DNA of 45,232 bases, from positions 1-45,232 of the forward strand of contig CAJTRV010000007.1 in NCBI GenBank assembly GCA_910578855.1. The letters run 5' to 3'. Source of the stretch: an uncultured Bacilli bacterium. Lineage in GTDB: Bacteria; Bacillota_I; Bacilli_A; RF39; UBA660. The notes under the pieces are model-generated. The model was not told the origin of the DNA and did no database searches. It saw only the letters and a list, made by a program, of their open reading frames with translations. Made by a program: the position numbers and the translations under genes. Shown here piece by piece: positions 26,680 to 34,588 of this stretch (positions are counted from its first letter, which is position 1; every line of letters starts with the position of its first letter).

Positions 26680-27099
26680 ATGCAACTATCAAAAAAAATC
26701 AAAATTAATCATAACAATTACTATATAATCATTGATGTAGAATATAAAAAGAAGCAAAATAATTTCCCCATTTTATGTCTCAAAAACTATAAAGATGATT
26801 ATTGGGATGGAGGAGATTGTTCGCTTTTAATTGAAGAAATTCAAAAGAATTATACATTAGAAAAGGCAGGTCGGTATGATAAATATCCAGGATTTATGTC
26901 AGATATATTGTATATCTATGATCGAATACCATTTATAAGTGGTATAAAAGATATCTATATTTGTAAAAATGATAATATACCGTATGCGGAGGGATATATT
27001 TCAAAAAAAGAAATAGAAAATTTTATAAAAGAATTTGCTGTAGAAATGGATTATAATTCTGATTTCAAGTTAAATGATTCTCGCACATGGAAACTATAA
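26680..27099 (+). CDS. Unknown soluble protein
   Basis: 139 aa, not recognised. Lysine-, tyrosine- and isoleucine-rich, no signal peptide or membrane segment. Visible features: an N-terminal beta-hairpin-like IKINHNNYYIIIDVEYKKK, WDGGDCSLLIEEIQK and a C-terminal helix KKEIENFIKEFAVEM. AAGAGGTGATG gives a good ribosome binding site. Length and composition resemble many immunity-type or phage-defence accessory proteins, but nothing specific supports either. Convergent with the CPBP gene. Confidence 0.7.
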   Translation: MQLSKKIKINHNNYYIIIDVEYKKKQNNFPILCLKNYKDDYWDGGDCSLLIEEIQKNYTLEKAGRYDKYPGFMSDILYIYDRIPFISGIKDIYICKNDNIPYAEGYISKKEIENFIKEFAVEMDYNSDFKLNDSRTWKL

Positions 27100-27140
27100 G
27101 TGTTATAAATCACCTTTGGCGTTGTTTTTGTTAGCCCAAA

Positions 27141-27737
27141 TTAGTTGATTAAACCAATGAGAATTGTTACAATCCCCAGTACGATGTGGCTAAGAATTAC
27201 GCCACATAAATTATTTGTTTTCCTATATAAGTAATGCCGAATTATTCCAATACTAAACGTTAAAAGTAGGGTGGGAAAATCACAATATATTATGTGAGCA
27301 TAGCTATATAATAATGATGAAATAAAAATAGTCTTAATAGAGCTAAATTTTAAATTATTGAATACAGCGTTTAAGGAGCCTCTATATAAAAATTCTTGTA
27401 TTGGACATGAAATAAATATATAAAATAGGAAGAAAGATCCATCTTCATTTATATTAAATCGTTGCCCTTTCCCAAAAATAAAAAGTAAAATTCCGCTTAG
27501 AAACAAAATACCTGTTAAAGCTTGTGTATTCTTAATTGATAAAACTATATTTTTTTGTGAAATACCCATATCCTCATTTTTACAGCCATACCATTTCATT
27601 AATAAAAAGACGAGTACACCGCCTATTGTAAGGGCATAAAATTTAAAATCAAATGAAATGACATTTATGAAAATGAAAAAGGGGAGTAACAGATAAATAG
27701 AAAATAATAATATATAGAACATACCATTTTTTAACAT
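27141..27737 (-). CDS. CPBP-family intramembrane metalloprotease
   Basis: 198 aa with six or more hydrophobic segments. The Abi/CAAX-protease signature is recognisable: motif 1 CPIQEFLYRG (Gln114-Glu115, Arg119), motif 2 LLYSYAH (His148), motif 3 LSHIVLG (His184). The first residue of the usual Glu-Glu pair is Gln, which may affect catalysis. Such proteins process membrane peptides or give self-immunity to bacteriocins. AAGGCGGTG precedes ATG 27737. It lies alone on the minus strand in a patch of small unknown genes after a two-component system. Confidence 0.85.
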   Translation of the reverse strand: MLKNGMFYILLFSIYLLLPFFIFINVISFDFKFYALTIGGVLVFLLMKWYGCKNEDMGISQKNIVLSIKNTQALTGILFLSGILLFIFGKGQRFNINEDGSFFLFYIFISCPIQEFLYRGSLNAVFNNLKFSSIKTIFISSLLYSYAHIIYCDFPTLLLTFSIGIIRHYLYRKTNNLCGVILSHIVLGIVTILIGLIN

Positions 27738-27799
27738 ATTAACACCGCCTTGTTGTCTTTATCGTGTGTATGATTTAGAAATCTGTACCAGTATATTAT

Positions 27800-27827
27800 A
27801 CTATACAATAGTTGTGTTTTCAGACAA
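27800..27827 (-). promoter_or_regulatory. Putative promoter of the CPBP gene
   Basis: On the minus strand TTGTCT (27827-27822), 16-nt spacer, TATAGT (27805-27800); an overlapping TATAAT follows 5 nt later. The leader would be about 55 nt. Confidence 0.5.
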
Positions 27828-27921
27828 AAACAGTTGAAATATGGTATATTTTCTAGCAATGAATTATTATAAAACGCTATTTACTGTTGATAGCATAAAA
27901 GTATAGAAAGGGTTGAAACTT

Positions 27922-28209
27922 ATGGATTATTTAAAGCTATTTGATGATTTTATTGCTGAGATTGAAACAGATGAAACGAAAACCGGAGGGATTACCTACA
28001 TACTTCTATTTATAAATAAAAAAGGTAATATAGGTTATAATGTTGCTACAAGCTTGATATATCTAGTTAGTAATTTTTATGATTATGATTTCAATGATAA
28101 TATAGTACCTGAACATATTTTAAATATTGAATTAAATAATGTTGATGCCGAAAAAGGAGCAATTTATAAACGAAATGGGAATAAATTCCAACGATTAATC
28201 AATAGTTAA
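27922..28209 (+). CDS. Unknown small soluble protein
   Basis: 95 aa, not recognised. Acidic N-terminus (MDYLKLFDDFIAEIETDETKT), then a predicted beta stretch (GGITYILLFINKKGNIGYNVA) and NIVPEHILNIELNNV. GAAAGGG lies 9 nt before ATG 27922; an in-frame TTG at 27913 is less likely. No membrane segment. Possibly an immunity- or regulator-type accessory protein; no function can be assigned. Confidence 0.65.
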   Translation: MDYLKLFDDFIAEIETDETKTGGITYILLFINKKGNIGYNVATSLIYLVSNFYDYDFNDNIVPEHILNIELNNVDAEKGAIYKRNGNKFQRLINS

Positions 28210-28267
28210 ACGAATGTTTAGAGGATGGAATATTCATCTATATAGATTTATTGGAAAAAAAGAGAGT

Positions 28268-28292
28268 AAAGCGGAGAAATAGCTTTTTTTTT
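28268..28292 (+). terminator. Weak terminator before rnfC
   Basis: AAAGC (28268-28272) and GCTTT (28282-28286) form a 5-bp stem with a 9-nt loop, followed by a long T run. Confidence 0.4.
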
Positions 28293-28306
28293 GTTGAAAA
28301 AGTTAG

Positions 28307-28312
28307 TATAAT
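28307..28312 (+). promoter_or_regulatory. Putative -10 box of rnfC
   Basis: TATAAT at 28307-28312, about 20 nt before ATG 28333, with no convincing -35 box at the normal distance (the T run lies there). Confidence 0.4.
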
Positions 28313-28332
28313 GAATAATAAGAGGTGAGTTT

Positions 28333-29610
28333 ATGTTAGGAGTAAAATTACATAAATGGAAAAAGATGTCGATTAAAGTACCAATGAGTACTTATCATAA
28401 ACCTGCTTATGTGTATATTCCTCTGATTAGTCAAAGTGATAAGAATGTTACCTTGTTAGTAAAAAAAGGTGATTATGTTTATAAAGGAAGTGTTATTGCC
28501 CGTCGTAAAGGGAATTTTCGTATTCCAATTCATGCGAGTGTGAGTGGAACGGTCAAAGGGTTTGAAGAACATTATTATTTAAATGGAGAAAAGATTCGTT
28601 GTGTGGTTATCGAAAACGATTATAAAGAGAAGTATCGAGAAAATAAAGGAATCAAGCGAAACATTAGTCAATATAATAAACAAGAGTTTATTGAGCTTTT
28701 AAAAGAGTGTGGTGTTGTTGGACTAGGAGGCGCTGGGTTTCCAACTTATGTCAAGTATAATAGTCCGAAAAAGATTGATACCTTGATTGTCAATGCTGTA
28801 GAATCTGAGCCTTATATGACCAGTGATTATGCGATTGCAGTGGAGAAATGTGAAGAAATTTTAGAAGCAATTGATGCGATTATGGAAATCAATCATATTC
28901 CTGAGGCGATGATTGCCGTTAAGAAAACCAATGTTGAACTAATTGATGTGTTCAACAATTTTATTGGTACCTATCTAAAGATTAAATTAGTCCTAGTCCC
29001 TGACTCTTATACTATGGGATATGAGAAAGGTTTGATCGAATATGTCAAAAAGGTCAGTTATCCCAATTATCCAAATGCAGTTGGAATCGTTGTTAACAAT
29101 ATAGCAACGATCTATTCAATTTATCAGGCACTTAAGTACCAACAACCGATTACAGAACGAGTTGTTACTTTTACTGGTGATGCTTTAAAAAAACCACAAA
29201 ATATTCTTGTGAAGTATGGAACATTAGCTAGTGAAGTAATCGAACAAGTTGGCGGCTATAAACGAAATAAGACATTACAATTAATTGCAGGAGGACCCAT
29301 GATGGGGGAGAGTATTGCCAGTGATCAATTGGTAATTACCCCTAATTTAACTTGTGTTTTAGTAATGAAGTATAAATCGACTAAGCAAGTGAGTGAAGCG
29401 TGTATCCACTGTGGTAAATGTGTTGAGTATTGTCCAGCGAAATTATCCCCAGTTTTAATCATGGAGCATCGTGATCAACCAGCTTATCTAAAACAGTTAA
29501 AGCCGGAGCGTTGTATTGGTTGTGGGCTTTGTACTTATATGTGTCCTGCTCGTATTAAAGTCCGTGAATTTGTCCGTTTGGCAAAGAATAGAGGTGAGCA
29601 TCATGAATAA
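28333..29610 (+). CDS. rnfC: RnfC-like electron transport subunit
   Basis: 425 aa peripheral membrane iron-sulfur flavoprotein. Barrel-sandwich N-terminus (VTLLVKKGDYVYKGSVIA..., PIHASVSGTVKG), the Rossmann region with GLGGAGFPTYVKY and NAVESEPYMTSD for NADH/FMN binding (near 135-165), an SLBB-type segment (VTFTGDALKKPQNILVKYGT), and two [4Fe-4S] motifs near 357 (CIHCGKCVEYCP) and 394 (CIGCGLCTYMCP). It oxidises NADH or ferredoxin in Rnf/Nqr-like complexes. GAGGTGAG precedes ATG. It overlaps rnfD by 8 nt. The remaining rnf genes (G, E, A, B) are not downstream. Confidence 0.92.
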   Translation: MLGVKLHKWKKMSIKVPMSTYHKPAYVYIPLISQSDKNVTLLVKKGDYVYKGSVIARRKGNFRIPIHASVSGTVKGFEEHYYLNGEKIRCVVIENDYKEKYRENKGIKRNISQYNKQEFIELLKECGVVGLGGAGFPTYVKYNSPKKIDTLIVNAVESEPYMTSDYAIAVEKCEEILEAIDAIMEINHIPEAMIAVKKTNVELIDVFNNFIGTYLKIKLVLVPDSYTMGYEKGLIEYVKKVSYPNYPNAVGIVVNNIATIYSIYQALKYQQPITERVVTFTGDALKKPQNILVKYGTLASEVIEQVGGYKRNKTLQLIAGGPMMGESIASDQLVITPNLTCVLVMKYKSTKQVSEACIHCGKCVEYCPAKLSPVLIMEHRDQPAYLKQLKPERCIGCGLCTYMCPARIKVREFVRLAKNRGEHHE

Positions 29611-30739
29611 GGAATTTGTTGTATCGCAAGGTACTTATGTAACAAGTGATACCAATAAGTATAAACTAAGTTTATACTGGTTAGTTACCTTAGTTGTCTT
29701 TTCAATCTTCGCTGTTTTAAAGAATGGTTTCCTTCCATATTTGAGTCATAAAACCGATTTCATGGGGATGCTGTTTCCAATTTTATTTCTCGCAACTTCA
29801 TGTTTATCAGCTGTTGTAGTTCAAATAATTGGAAGTCGATTATTAAAACAACAAGAATCAGATCGTGACTTTATTGCACTTAATCAAGGATTATTATTAG
29901 CGTTAATTTTACCAATAAATACCCCATTATTTATAGTAGCTTTGGCTAGTGCGCTTGCTATGATTAGTTATCAACTTATGAAGAAATTGCTACACCGTAT
30001 TGTTTTTCCACCAGCTTTAATCGGGTGGAGTGTGATTATGGCTTTGTATTTCTTCCATCTGCTTCCAATGATTGATTATATGAATCCAATGGAGACAGGT
30101 CTTGGAATGCCACTTGGACTTATTGAAGGAAGTAATCAGTTAGGAACTTACAATCAATTAGTTCAACCCTACGGCTCATTATTAGATTTTTTCATTGGAT
30201 TAGTTCCTGGCGCTATGGGAGTAACTAGTATTTTACTTTCCATGATCACTTTTCTATTTTTAACAGTAAAAGGGATGATCAAGTGGCGAATACCAGTTGT
30301 TACTGTTGGAACCGTTTTTCTCATCACCTATATGATTGGTGAATTTAGTCATCTTGGTATTTGGTATCCGTTATTTCAGATCTGTAGTGGGTCATTAGTT
30401 TTTGGTAGTCTTTATCTTGCTACTTATTCTGATAGTAGTCCAGTTACGGTCATTGGTCAAATTTTATATGCCTTATTTTTAGCAGTTGTGATCGTAGCAC
30501 TTCGATATTTAACACCTTTGACTGATGCCTCATTGGTAGGAATCTTAATTGTTATTCCATTTACAAAACTATTTGATTATATCGGGGCGATTGCACGTTT
30601 TAATTTCAATAAGTCACTGGTTGTATTTATTATCGTGTGGGCTTTGATTTTATTCCTCGGTTGTTTCTTAGGAATTCATTATCTTAAGCAAACTAAATTA
30701 GGTCCTTCCTTTCGAAATATTCAAACATCATCTTTGTGA
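29603..30739 (+). CDS. rnfD: RnfD-like membrane subunit
   Basis: 378 aa, about ten hydrophobic segments, of the NqrB/RnfD/RsxD family that carries flavin covalently and passes electrons across the membrane. The segment PGAMGVTSILLSM corresponds to the flavinylation region; the usual Gly-Glu-Thr-Ser appears as Gly-Val-Thr-Ser, keeping the Thr. SDSSPVTVIGQILYAL near the C-terminus matches the conserved late-helix region. ATG 29603, after GAGGTGAG, is preferred to an upstream start within rnfC. Translationally coupled to rnfC. Without RnfA/E/B/G it may work with an extracytoplasmic flavinylated partner encoded elsewhere. Confidence 0.85.
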   Translation: MNKEFVVSQGTYVTSDTNKYKLSLYWLVTLVVFSIFAVLKNGFLPYLSHKTDFMGMLFPILFLATSCLSAVVVQIIGSRLLKQQESDRDFIALNQGLLLALILPINTPLFIVALASALAMISYQLMKKLLHRIVFPPALIGWSVIMALYFFHLLPMIDYMNPMETGLGMPLGLIEGSNQLGTYNQLVQPYGSLLDFFIGLVPGAMGVTSILLSMITFLFLTVKGMIKWRIPVVTVGTVFLITYMIGEFSHLGIWYPLFQICSGSLVFGSLYLATYSDSSPVTVIGQILYALFLAVVIVALRYLTPLTDASLVGILIVIPFTKLFDYIGAIARFNFNKSLVVFIIVWALILFLGCFLGIHYLKQTKLGPSFRNIQTSSL

Positions 30740-30750
30740 TGGTGTTTTTA
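30724..30750 (+). terminator. Terminator of rnfCD
   Basis: Stem AACATCATC (30724-30732) with GATGGTGTT (30738-30746), one G-T pair, short loop, followed by TTTATTT. The rnfD stop lies in the loop/right arm. Confidence 0.7.
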
Positions 30751-30846
30751 TTTATATAAAAGTAGTTCTAAAGTACGATTCGATATTATTCCTAGGACTG
30801 GATTTTAAAAACAAAGACTTTTTTCGCGTGTTAAATACACAAATAG

Positions 30847-30875
30847 TTGACAAAACTACCGGGGGGGGGGATTAT
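30847..30875 (+). promoter_or_regulatory. Putative phase-variable promoter with G10 tract
   Basis: Perfect -35 TTGACA (30847-30852). The 17-nt spacer ends in G, part of a run of ten G (30861-30870), and the hexamer at 17 nt is GATTAT (30870-30875, 4 of 6 consensus). A ten-G run is otherwise unseen in this A+T-rich window. Slippage would change the -35/-10 spacing and switch the BspA-like gene at 30925. Confidence 0.6.
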
Positions 30876-30924
30876 GGAGATAGAGATAAAGAAAATCGGA
30901 GAAATAGTAAGGATGATGTAGCAA

Positions 30925-32334
30925 ATGAGAATGGTAAAAAAGAACCAGAAACGATTATTGGTGCTAAGTGGGGCTTTGTTTATGATTTGTGGGATGGCGC
31001 TTGGATATGCTGCTCTTTCTTCCTCACTTAAAATTAATGGAACAGGAACGATTTCCACGAACTGGGATATTCTGTTCACGAATATTACCGAGAAGAGTAG
31101 CAAGGGAGCGGTAAATAACGATAGTCGAATTATGGGTAAACTAACCGCTACTTTTGATGTTGATTTAGAATCTCCTGGTAGTTATATTGAGTATAATGTA
31201 ACACTCAAAAATAATGGGAATACGGATGCCGTGATTGCTAAAGTGGCTGGAATTGTCGAAGCCAATAAAGAAGATCCGACAGGAATTCAATTCAAGTTAA
31301 GAGAGCTCCGTATTGGGGATGACCTGCCTGCTGGGAGTGAGACAACATTTGTGGTAAGAGCGGAGATTCCGGTAGGTGAAACAAGATTGCCATCTATTTC
31401 AAAATCATTAACATTAGCAGTAGAAGTGCGTCAAAAAGAAGTGGATAGTAGTGGACTCGTTACTACCCTAAGTGAGTGTTTCGTGACGAACGCAGCTGGG
31501 GACGCGATTACCGGGTATTTATGTAGTAAAAATAATGGCAATGGATATAGTGAGATTTTAGATGTCAATATTCCTCGTGAAGTTGGGGGTAAAACAATCA
31601 CTAAAATAGGTACATATGCTTTTGCATATAATGGATTAACCTCTGTGACCATTCCAGATACTGTAACAACGATTGCTGACAGTGCTTTTTCCCATAATCT
31701 TTTACAGGAACTTAATTTATCAAACTCGCTTAAACGAATTGAAAAAGGTGCTTTCTCAGATAATAGATTATCTGAAATTACGATTCCTAGTAGTGTTACT
31801 TATCTTGGACCAGCTGCTTTTAAGTTGAATGCGATGCCGCCTGATCAGGCATTCATTTATAATCGAAATAGCGATGGAACAGAAGATCGGAGTAGTTTAA
31901 ATAGTTATGCTGGATTAGAAAGAAGGAACGTTGTGATTCCTAATAATATTACGGTAATTGGTCCAAGTTCATTTCATAGTTGTTATATATCAAATATTGA
32001 ATTACCAGATCAGCTAATAAAAATTGGGGAGGGTGCTTTTTCTAATAATTCATTTTCTTCGATTATGTTTCCATCTACATTAAAGAGTATGGGAAATTCT
32101 ATATTTGAAAATACTCCTTTGACTCAGGTGGAATTTAGAGGGGATGTTCCAGATGAATTAGGGATAAAAATTTTTGGAAAGAATAATCGTCTAACTAGTG
32201 GCACCATCAAGGTACCTCGCGGAATGATACAACACTATAAGAGTGTCGAAAAGGAACTTGAGATTACCTATAGTGCTAGTCAAATATGGTTTGGAAGTGA
32301 TGATGCAAATTTACTAGATGCCTTTTATGAGTAA
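30925..32334 (+). CDS. BspA-like leucine-rich-repeat surface protein (copy 2)
   Basis: 469 aa, paralogue of the 22301 protein. Signal peptide (VLSGALFMICGMALGYAALS) and N-terminal domain to about residue 190 are nearly identical to copy 1, also at DNA level; the LRR_5/BspA repeats (IGTYAFAYNGLTSVTIPDT..., IEKGAFSDNRLSEITIPSS..., IGEGAFSNNSFSSIMFPST...) differ, while the QAFIYNRNSDGTE insert and the end (IWFGSDDANLLDAFYE) are conserved. Secreted, probably surface-exposed adhesin-like protein; no LPxTG is seen. A promoter with a G10 spacer lies about 50 nt upstream. ATG 30925 follows AAGGATG with a 9-nt gap. Confidence 0.85.
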   Translation: MRMVKKNQKRLLVLSGALFMICGMALGYAALSSSLKINGTGTISTNWDILFTNITEKSSKGAVNNDSRIMGKLTATFDVDLESPGSYIEYNVTLKNNGNTDAVIAKVAGIVEANKEDPTGIQFKLRELRIGDDLPAGSETTFVVRAEIPVGETRLPSISKSLTLAVEVRQKEVDSSGLVTTLSECFVTNAAGDAITGYLCSKNNGNGYSEILDVNIPREVGGKTITKIGTYAFAYNGLTSVTIPDTVTTIADSAFSHNLLQELNLSNSLKRIEKGAFSDNRLSEITIPSSVTYLGPAAFKLNAMPPDQAFIYNRNSDGTEDRSSLNSYAGLERRNVVIPNNITVIGPSSFHSCYISNIELPDQLIKIGEGAFSNNSFSSIMFPSTLKSMGNSIFENTPLTQVEFRGDVPDELGIKIFGKNNRLTSGTIKVPRGMIQHYKSVEKELEITYSASQIWFGSDDANLLDAFYE

Positions 32335-32343
32335 AGATGCAAT

Positions 32344-32383
32344 AAAAAAAGAAGCGGGTATTTTACCATTGCTTCCTTTTTTT
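32344..32383. terminator. Bidirectional terminator
   Basis: AAAAAAAGAAGC (32344-32355) pairs with GCTTCCTTTTTTT (32371-32383) with one bulge; GGTA/ACC adds inner pairs. It serves BspA-like copy 2 and the convergent YjcZ-like gene. Confidence 0.8.
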
Positions 32384-32384
32384 G

Positions 32385-32570
32385 TTATCGTCCACAAGAA
32401 CCGCAAGATCCACCAAATGAACGAGCTCCGATCACGATAACAAGTAAAATAAATAATACTAGAACAATAGCAGCTCCATATCCAGCGCCACCGTATCCGT
32501 AACCACCAGCTGGATAACCACCGCATCCACAGCCAGCTCCGTATCCTTGGTATCCTCCGTAGTAATACAT
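32385..32570 (-). CDS. YjcZ-like Gly/Tyr/Cys-rich small membrane protein
   Basis: 61 aa. A Gly/Tyr/Cys-rich N-terminus (MYYYGGYQGYGAGCGCGG) leads into one membrane segment, AAIVLVLFILLVIVIGARSF, ending in GGSCGSCGR. The pattern closely matches the YjcZ family of Bacilli (GGG/Y-rich, then FALIVVLFILLIIVGA), often labelled sporulation proteins. AAGGAGGT precedes ATG with ideal spacing. Monocistronic; TATAAT (minus, 32596-32591) lies about 25 nt upstream without a clear -35 box. The family's function is unknown, and no spore gene clusters with it here. Confidence 0.8.
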   Translation of the reverse strand: MYYYGGYQGYGAGCGCGGYPAGGYGYGGAGYGAAIVLVLFILLVIVIGARSFGGSCGSCGR

Positions 32571-32642
32571 AATATGACCTCCTTCAATGTATTATATTAG
32601 ATAATAGTATTTTTGCTTATGGGATTTACCTAATTTTTGAAA

Positions 32643-32672
32643 CTGTCACAATAAATTATTTAATTATGACAG
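32643..32672. repeat. Palindromic candidate operator upstream of ftsW
   Basis: CTGTCA (32643-32648) and TGACAG (32667-32672) are perfect inverted arms; the A+T-rich centre is also largely symmetrical (AAT...ATT). It overlaps the -35 region of the ftsW promoter and lies upstream of the divergent YjcZ-like gene, so a dimeric regulator could act on either. Confidence 0.5.
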
Positions 32673-32678
32673 AATCTA

Positions 32679-32687
32679 TGATATTAT
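32679..32687 (+). promoter_or_regulatory. Extended -10 promoter of ftsW
   Basis: TGATATTAT: TGN-extended TATTAT (32682-32687), about 20 nt before ATG 32706; the -35 region is weak and covered by the CTGTCA/TGACAG palindrome. Confidence 0.5.
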
Positions 32688-32705
32688 ATGTAGTAGGGTG
32701 ATAGT

Positions 32706-33878
32706 ATGAAACCGCTTTTTCACAAGATTCGGCAAACGATCCAGGATATGGATCATTGGTTACTATGGACATCGGTGATGATGATTATTTATGGTTTACT
32801 GAATATTGTAACAGCTTCTAGTAGTGAAGCGGTTACGAGTAGTGCACCACTCTATTTTTATTTTTATCAACAATCGAAGATGCTGGTAGTTGCCTTGATT
32901 GGATCGATTGTGATCTTGAATATTGATACGAAACAATATCCTATTCCGGCTGTGTTGGCTTATTTTGGAATTCTCGGGTTGTTACTTTATCTTAGTTTAT
33001 ATGGAACGAGTCACCGGGGAAGTATCAACTGGCTCCAGATTGGTCCATTTACGTTTCAACCAAGTGAGTTCTCTAAACCAGTCATGATTGTTTCGTTGGC
33101 TATTTTATTTGAAAAGTTTTATCGTAAACTGAAAAACAAAAAGATTTCTCATATCGATATGTTGGGAATTATCTTTATTGCTGGTTTCGTCTATCCGGTT
33201 ATTATTTTCTTACAGAAAGACTTAGGGACTGCAATGATTGTAACGGCTATTTTTGGTGTCATGTTTTTAACGAGTCCCATACTAGCTAGGGAAAAGCTAG
33301 TATGGATTGGACGGATTGCCATTCTTGGGGTTGTCGGTTGTTTGATTATGTTAAATGTCAAGGGATATATTTTATCACCAGAACAGATGGATCGCTTTGA
33401 TTTCTTTAATCCTTGTAGCAATTACGAGGAAGGAGGATATCAAATCTGTAATGGGTTTATTGCCATTAATGATGGCGGGTTACTTGGTCTAGGCCCAGGA
33501 AAGAGTAAACAAAAATATTCTTATATTCCAGAACCACATACCGATAGTGTATTTGCCATTATCGTGGAAGAAAATGGTCTTTTACTTTCGACTTTATTAT
33601 TTATTGGGTATTATATTATTTTAAAACGTATTTTATTACTAGCATCAATCGCAAATACCATTCGCGGACGATATATCTGTATTGGTGCTGCCACCTATTT
33701 GTTTATGCATATTTTAATTAACTTGGGCGGATTATTTGGGGTAATGCCACTTACTGGTGTTCCTTTACCATTTTTAAGCTATGGAGGATCGTTTACGATT
33801 TCTATGGTAATGATGTTGGCCGTTGTTCAACGGGTTCATATCGAGACGAAACGACAAAAAATGGGAATCAAACAGTAA
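32706..33878 (+). CDS. ftsW: SEDS peptidoglycan polymerase, FtsW/SpoVE-like
   Basis: 390 aa, ten hydrophobic segments. Family signatures: GSINWLQIGPFTFQPSEFSK (near 103-122), the loop Asp in FLQKDLGTAM, IPEPHTDSVFAIIVEENG (near 276) and PLTGVPLPFLSYGGS near the C-terminus. It polymerises lipid II glycans together with a class B PBP. The PEPHTD and PLPFLSYGGS forms fit FtsW/SpoVE better than RodA, but assignment to division or elongation is not certain. GGGTGAT precedes ATG. Single gene; its partner PBP is not in the window. Confidence 0.88.
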   Translation: MKPLFHKIRQTIQDMDHWLLWTSVMMIIYGLLNIVTASSSEAVTSSAPLYFYFYQQSKMLVVALIGSIVILNIDTKQYPIPAVLAYFGILGLLLYLSLYGTSHRGSINWLQIGPFTFQPSEFSKPVMIVSLAILFEKFYRKLKNKKISHIDMLGIIFIAGFVYPVIIFLQKDLGTAMIVTAIFGVMFLTSPILAREKLVWIGRIAILGVVGCLIMLNVKGYILSPEQMDRFDFFNPCSNYEEGGYQICNGFIAINDGGLLGLGPGKSKQKYSYIPEPHTDSVFAIIVEENGLLLSTLLFIGYYIILKRILLLASIANTIRGRYICIGAATYLFMHILINLGGLFGVMPLTGVPLPFLSYGGSFTISMVMMLAVVQRVHIETKRQKMGIKQ

Positions 33879-33887
33879 ACGGGATAG

Positions 33888-33916
33888 TTGCAATTTCCGT
33901 TAACATGCGATATACT
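33888..33916 (+). promoter_or_regulatory. SigA-type promoter
   Basis: TTGCAA (33888-33893), 17-nt spacer, TATACT (33911-33916), about 23 nt upstream of ATG 33939. Confidence 0.75.
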
Positions 33917-33938
33917 TGTTGTAGCAAGAGGTGATAGG

Positions 33939-34574
33939 ATGGAAAATAAGCAAATAGTTGACCAATTATGGGAGGAACAATATCAAAAAGTGCAACAGTG
34001 GTCGGAGTTCGATTGGATGCAGATTCCTGATTCAGGTTATTCGATGACGGAAGCTTGTGAACGGTATCCGCAGTTTGCTCGGGCAAGACAACAACAATTT
34101 ATTCCAATGGGGATGACATTTTCTTGGAATCAGGATTGGATTACTCGCGATGAATTGGTTGAATTTTTTAATCAGGCTTATCATGTGTACTATAAGACCT
34201 GTCGATTAATTATAATAGTGGCACAATTTCAACATGTAGGATCATTTGCAAAATATCCACTCGTTGGTGAAGAAGATTTTGACTATGACCTGATCGATCA
34301 TTATGAACAATATTTGCCATTGTTTTCCAGTCCATTGATGTCAAAGTTATTGGCTGAAGTTAAAGAAACCTATATTTTAACTAGTGGTAAAGATTTCTTC
34401 CAAAAACAGCAATTATATCGGGATATTCAAACTCTTTTTAAGGGATTTGATTTTAACGATTATACACCAGAGGTATTGGAAAATATAAAAGGTTTATTGA
34501 TGAGCATTGATCCTGAATTGGGGCAAGAGATTTTGGATACAGATAAAGTACAAAAACGAAAACGTTCTTACTAG
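33939..34574 (+). CDS. Unknown soluble protein
   Basis: 211 aa, not recognised. Rich in Gln and aromatic residues, no signal or membrane segment except a short hydrophobic LIIIVAQF. Visible stretches: QWSEFDWMQIPDSGYSM, MTFSWNQDWITRDELVEFF, a YYKTCRL segment, and a C-terminal TPEVLENIKGLLMSIDPELGQE. AAGAGGTGATAGG precedes ATG 33939; ORF extension upstream runs through the promoter. Monocistronic between its own promoter and terminator, so it is an independently expressed gene of unknown role. Confidence 0.75.
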   Translation: MENKQIVDQLWEEQYQKVQQWSEFDWMQIPDSGYSMTEACERYPQFARARQQQFIPMGMTFSWNQDWITRDELVEFFNQAYHVYYKTCRLIIIVAQFQHVGSFAKYPLVGEEDFDYDLIDHYEQYLPLFSSPLMSKLLAEVKETYILTSGKDFFQKQQLYRDIQTLFKGFDFNDYTPEVLENIKGLLMSIDPELGQEILDTDKVQKRKRSY

Positions 34575-34588
34575 TACTATTTATTTCG

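Noticed and set aside
30828..31031. ORF running through the G10 tract, as a phase-variable coding sequence
   Set aside because: It overlaps the BspA-like gene in another frame, has no ribosome binding site, and the frame of the real gene has a TAG (30919-30921) just before its ATG, so tract length cannot fuse it. A promoter effect is the better explanation.
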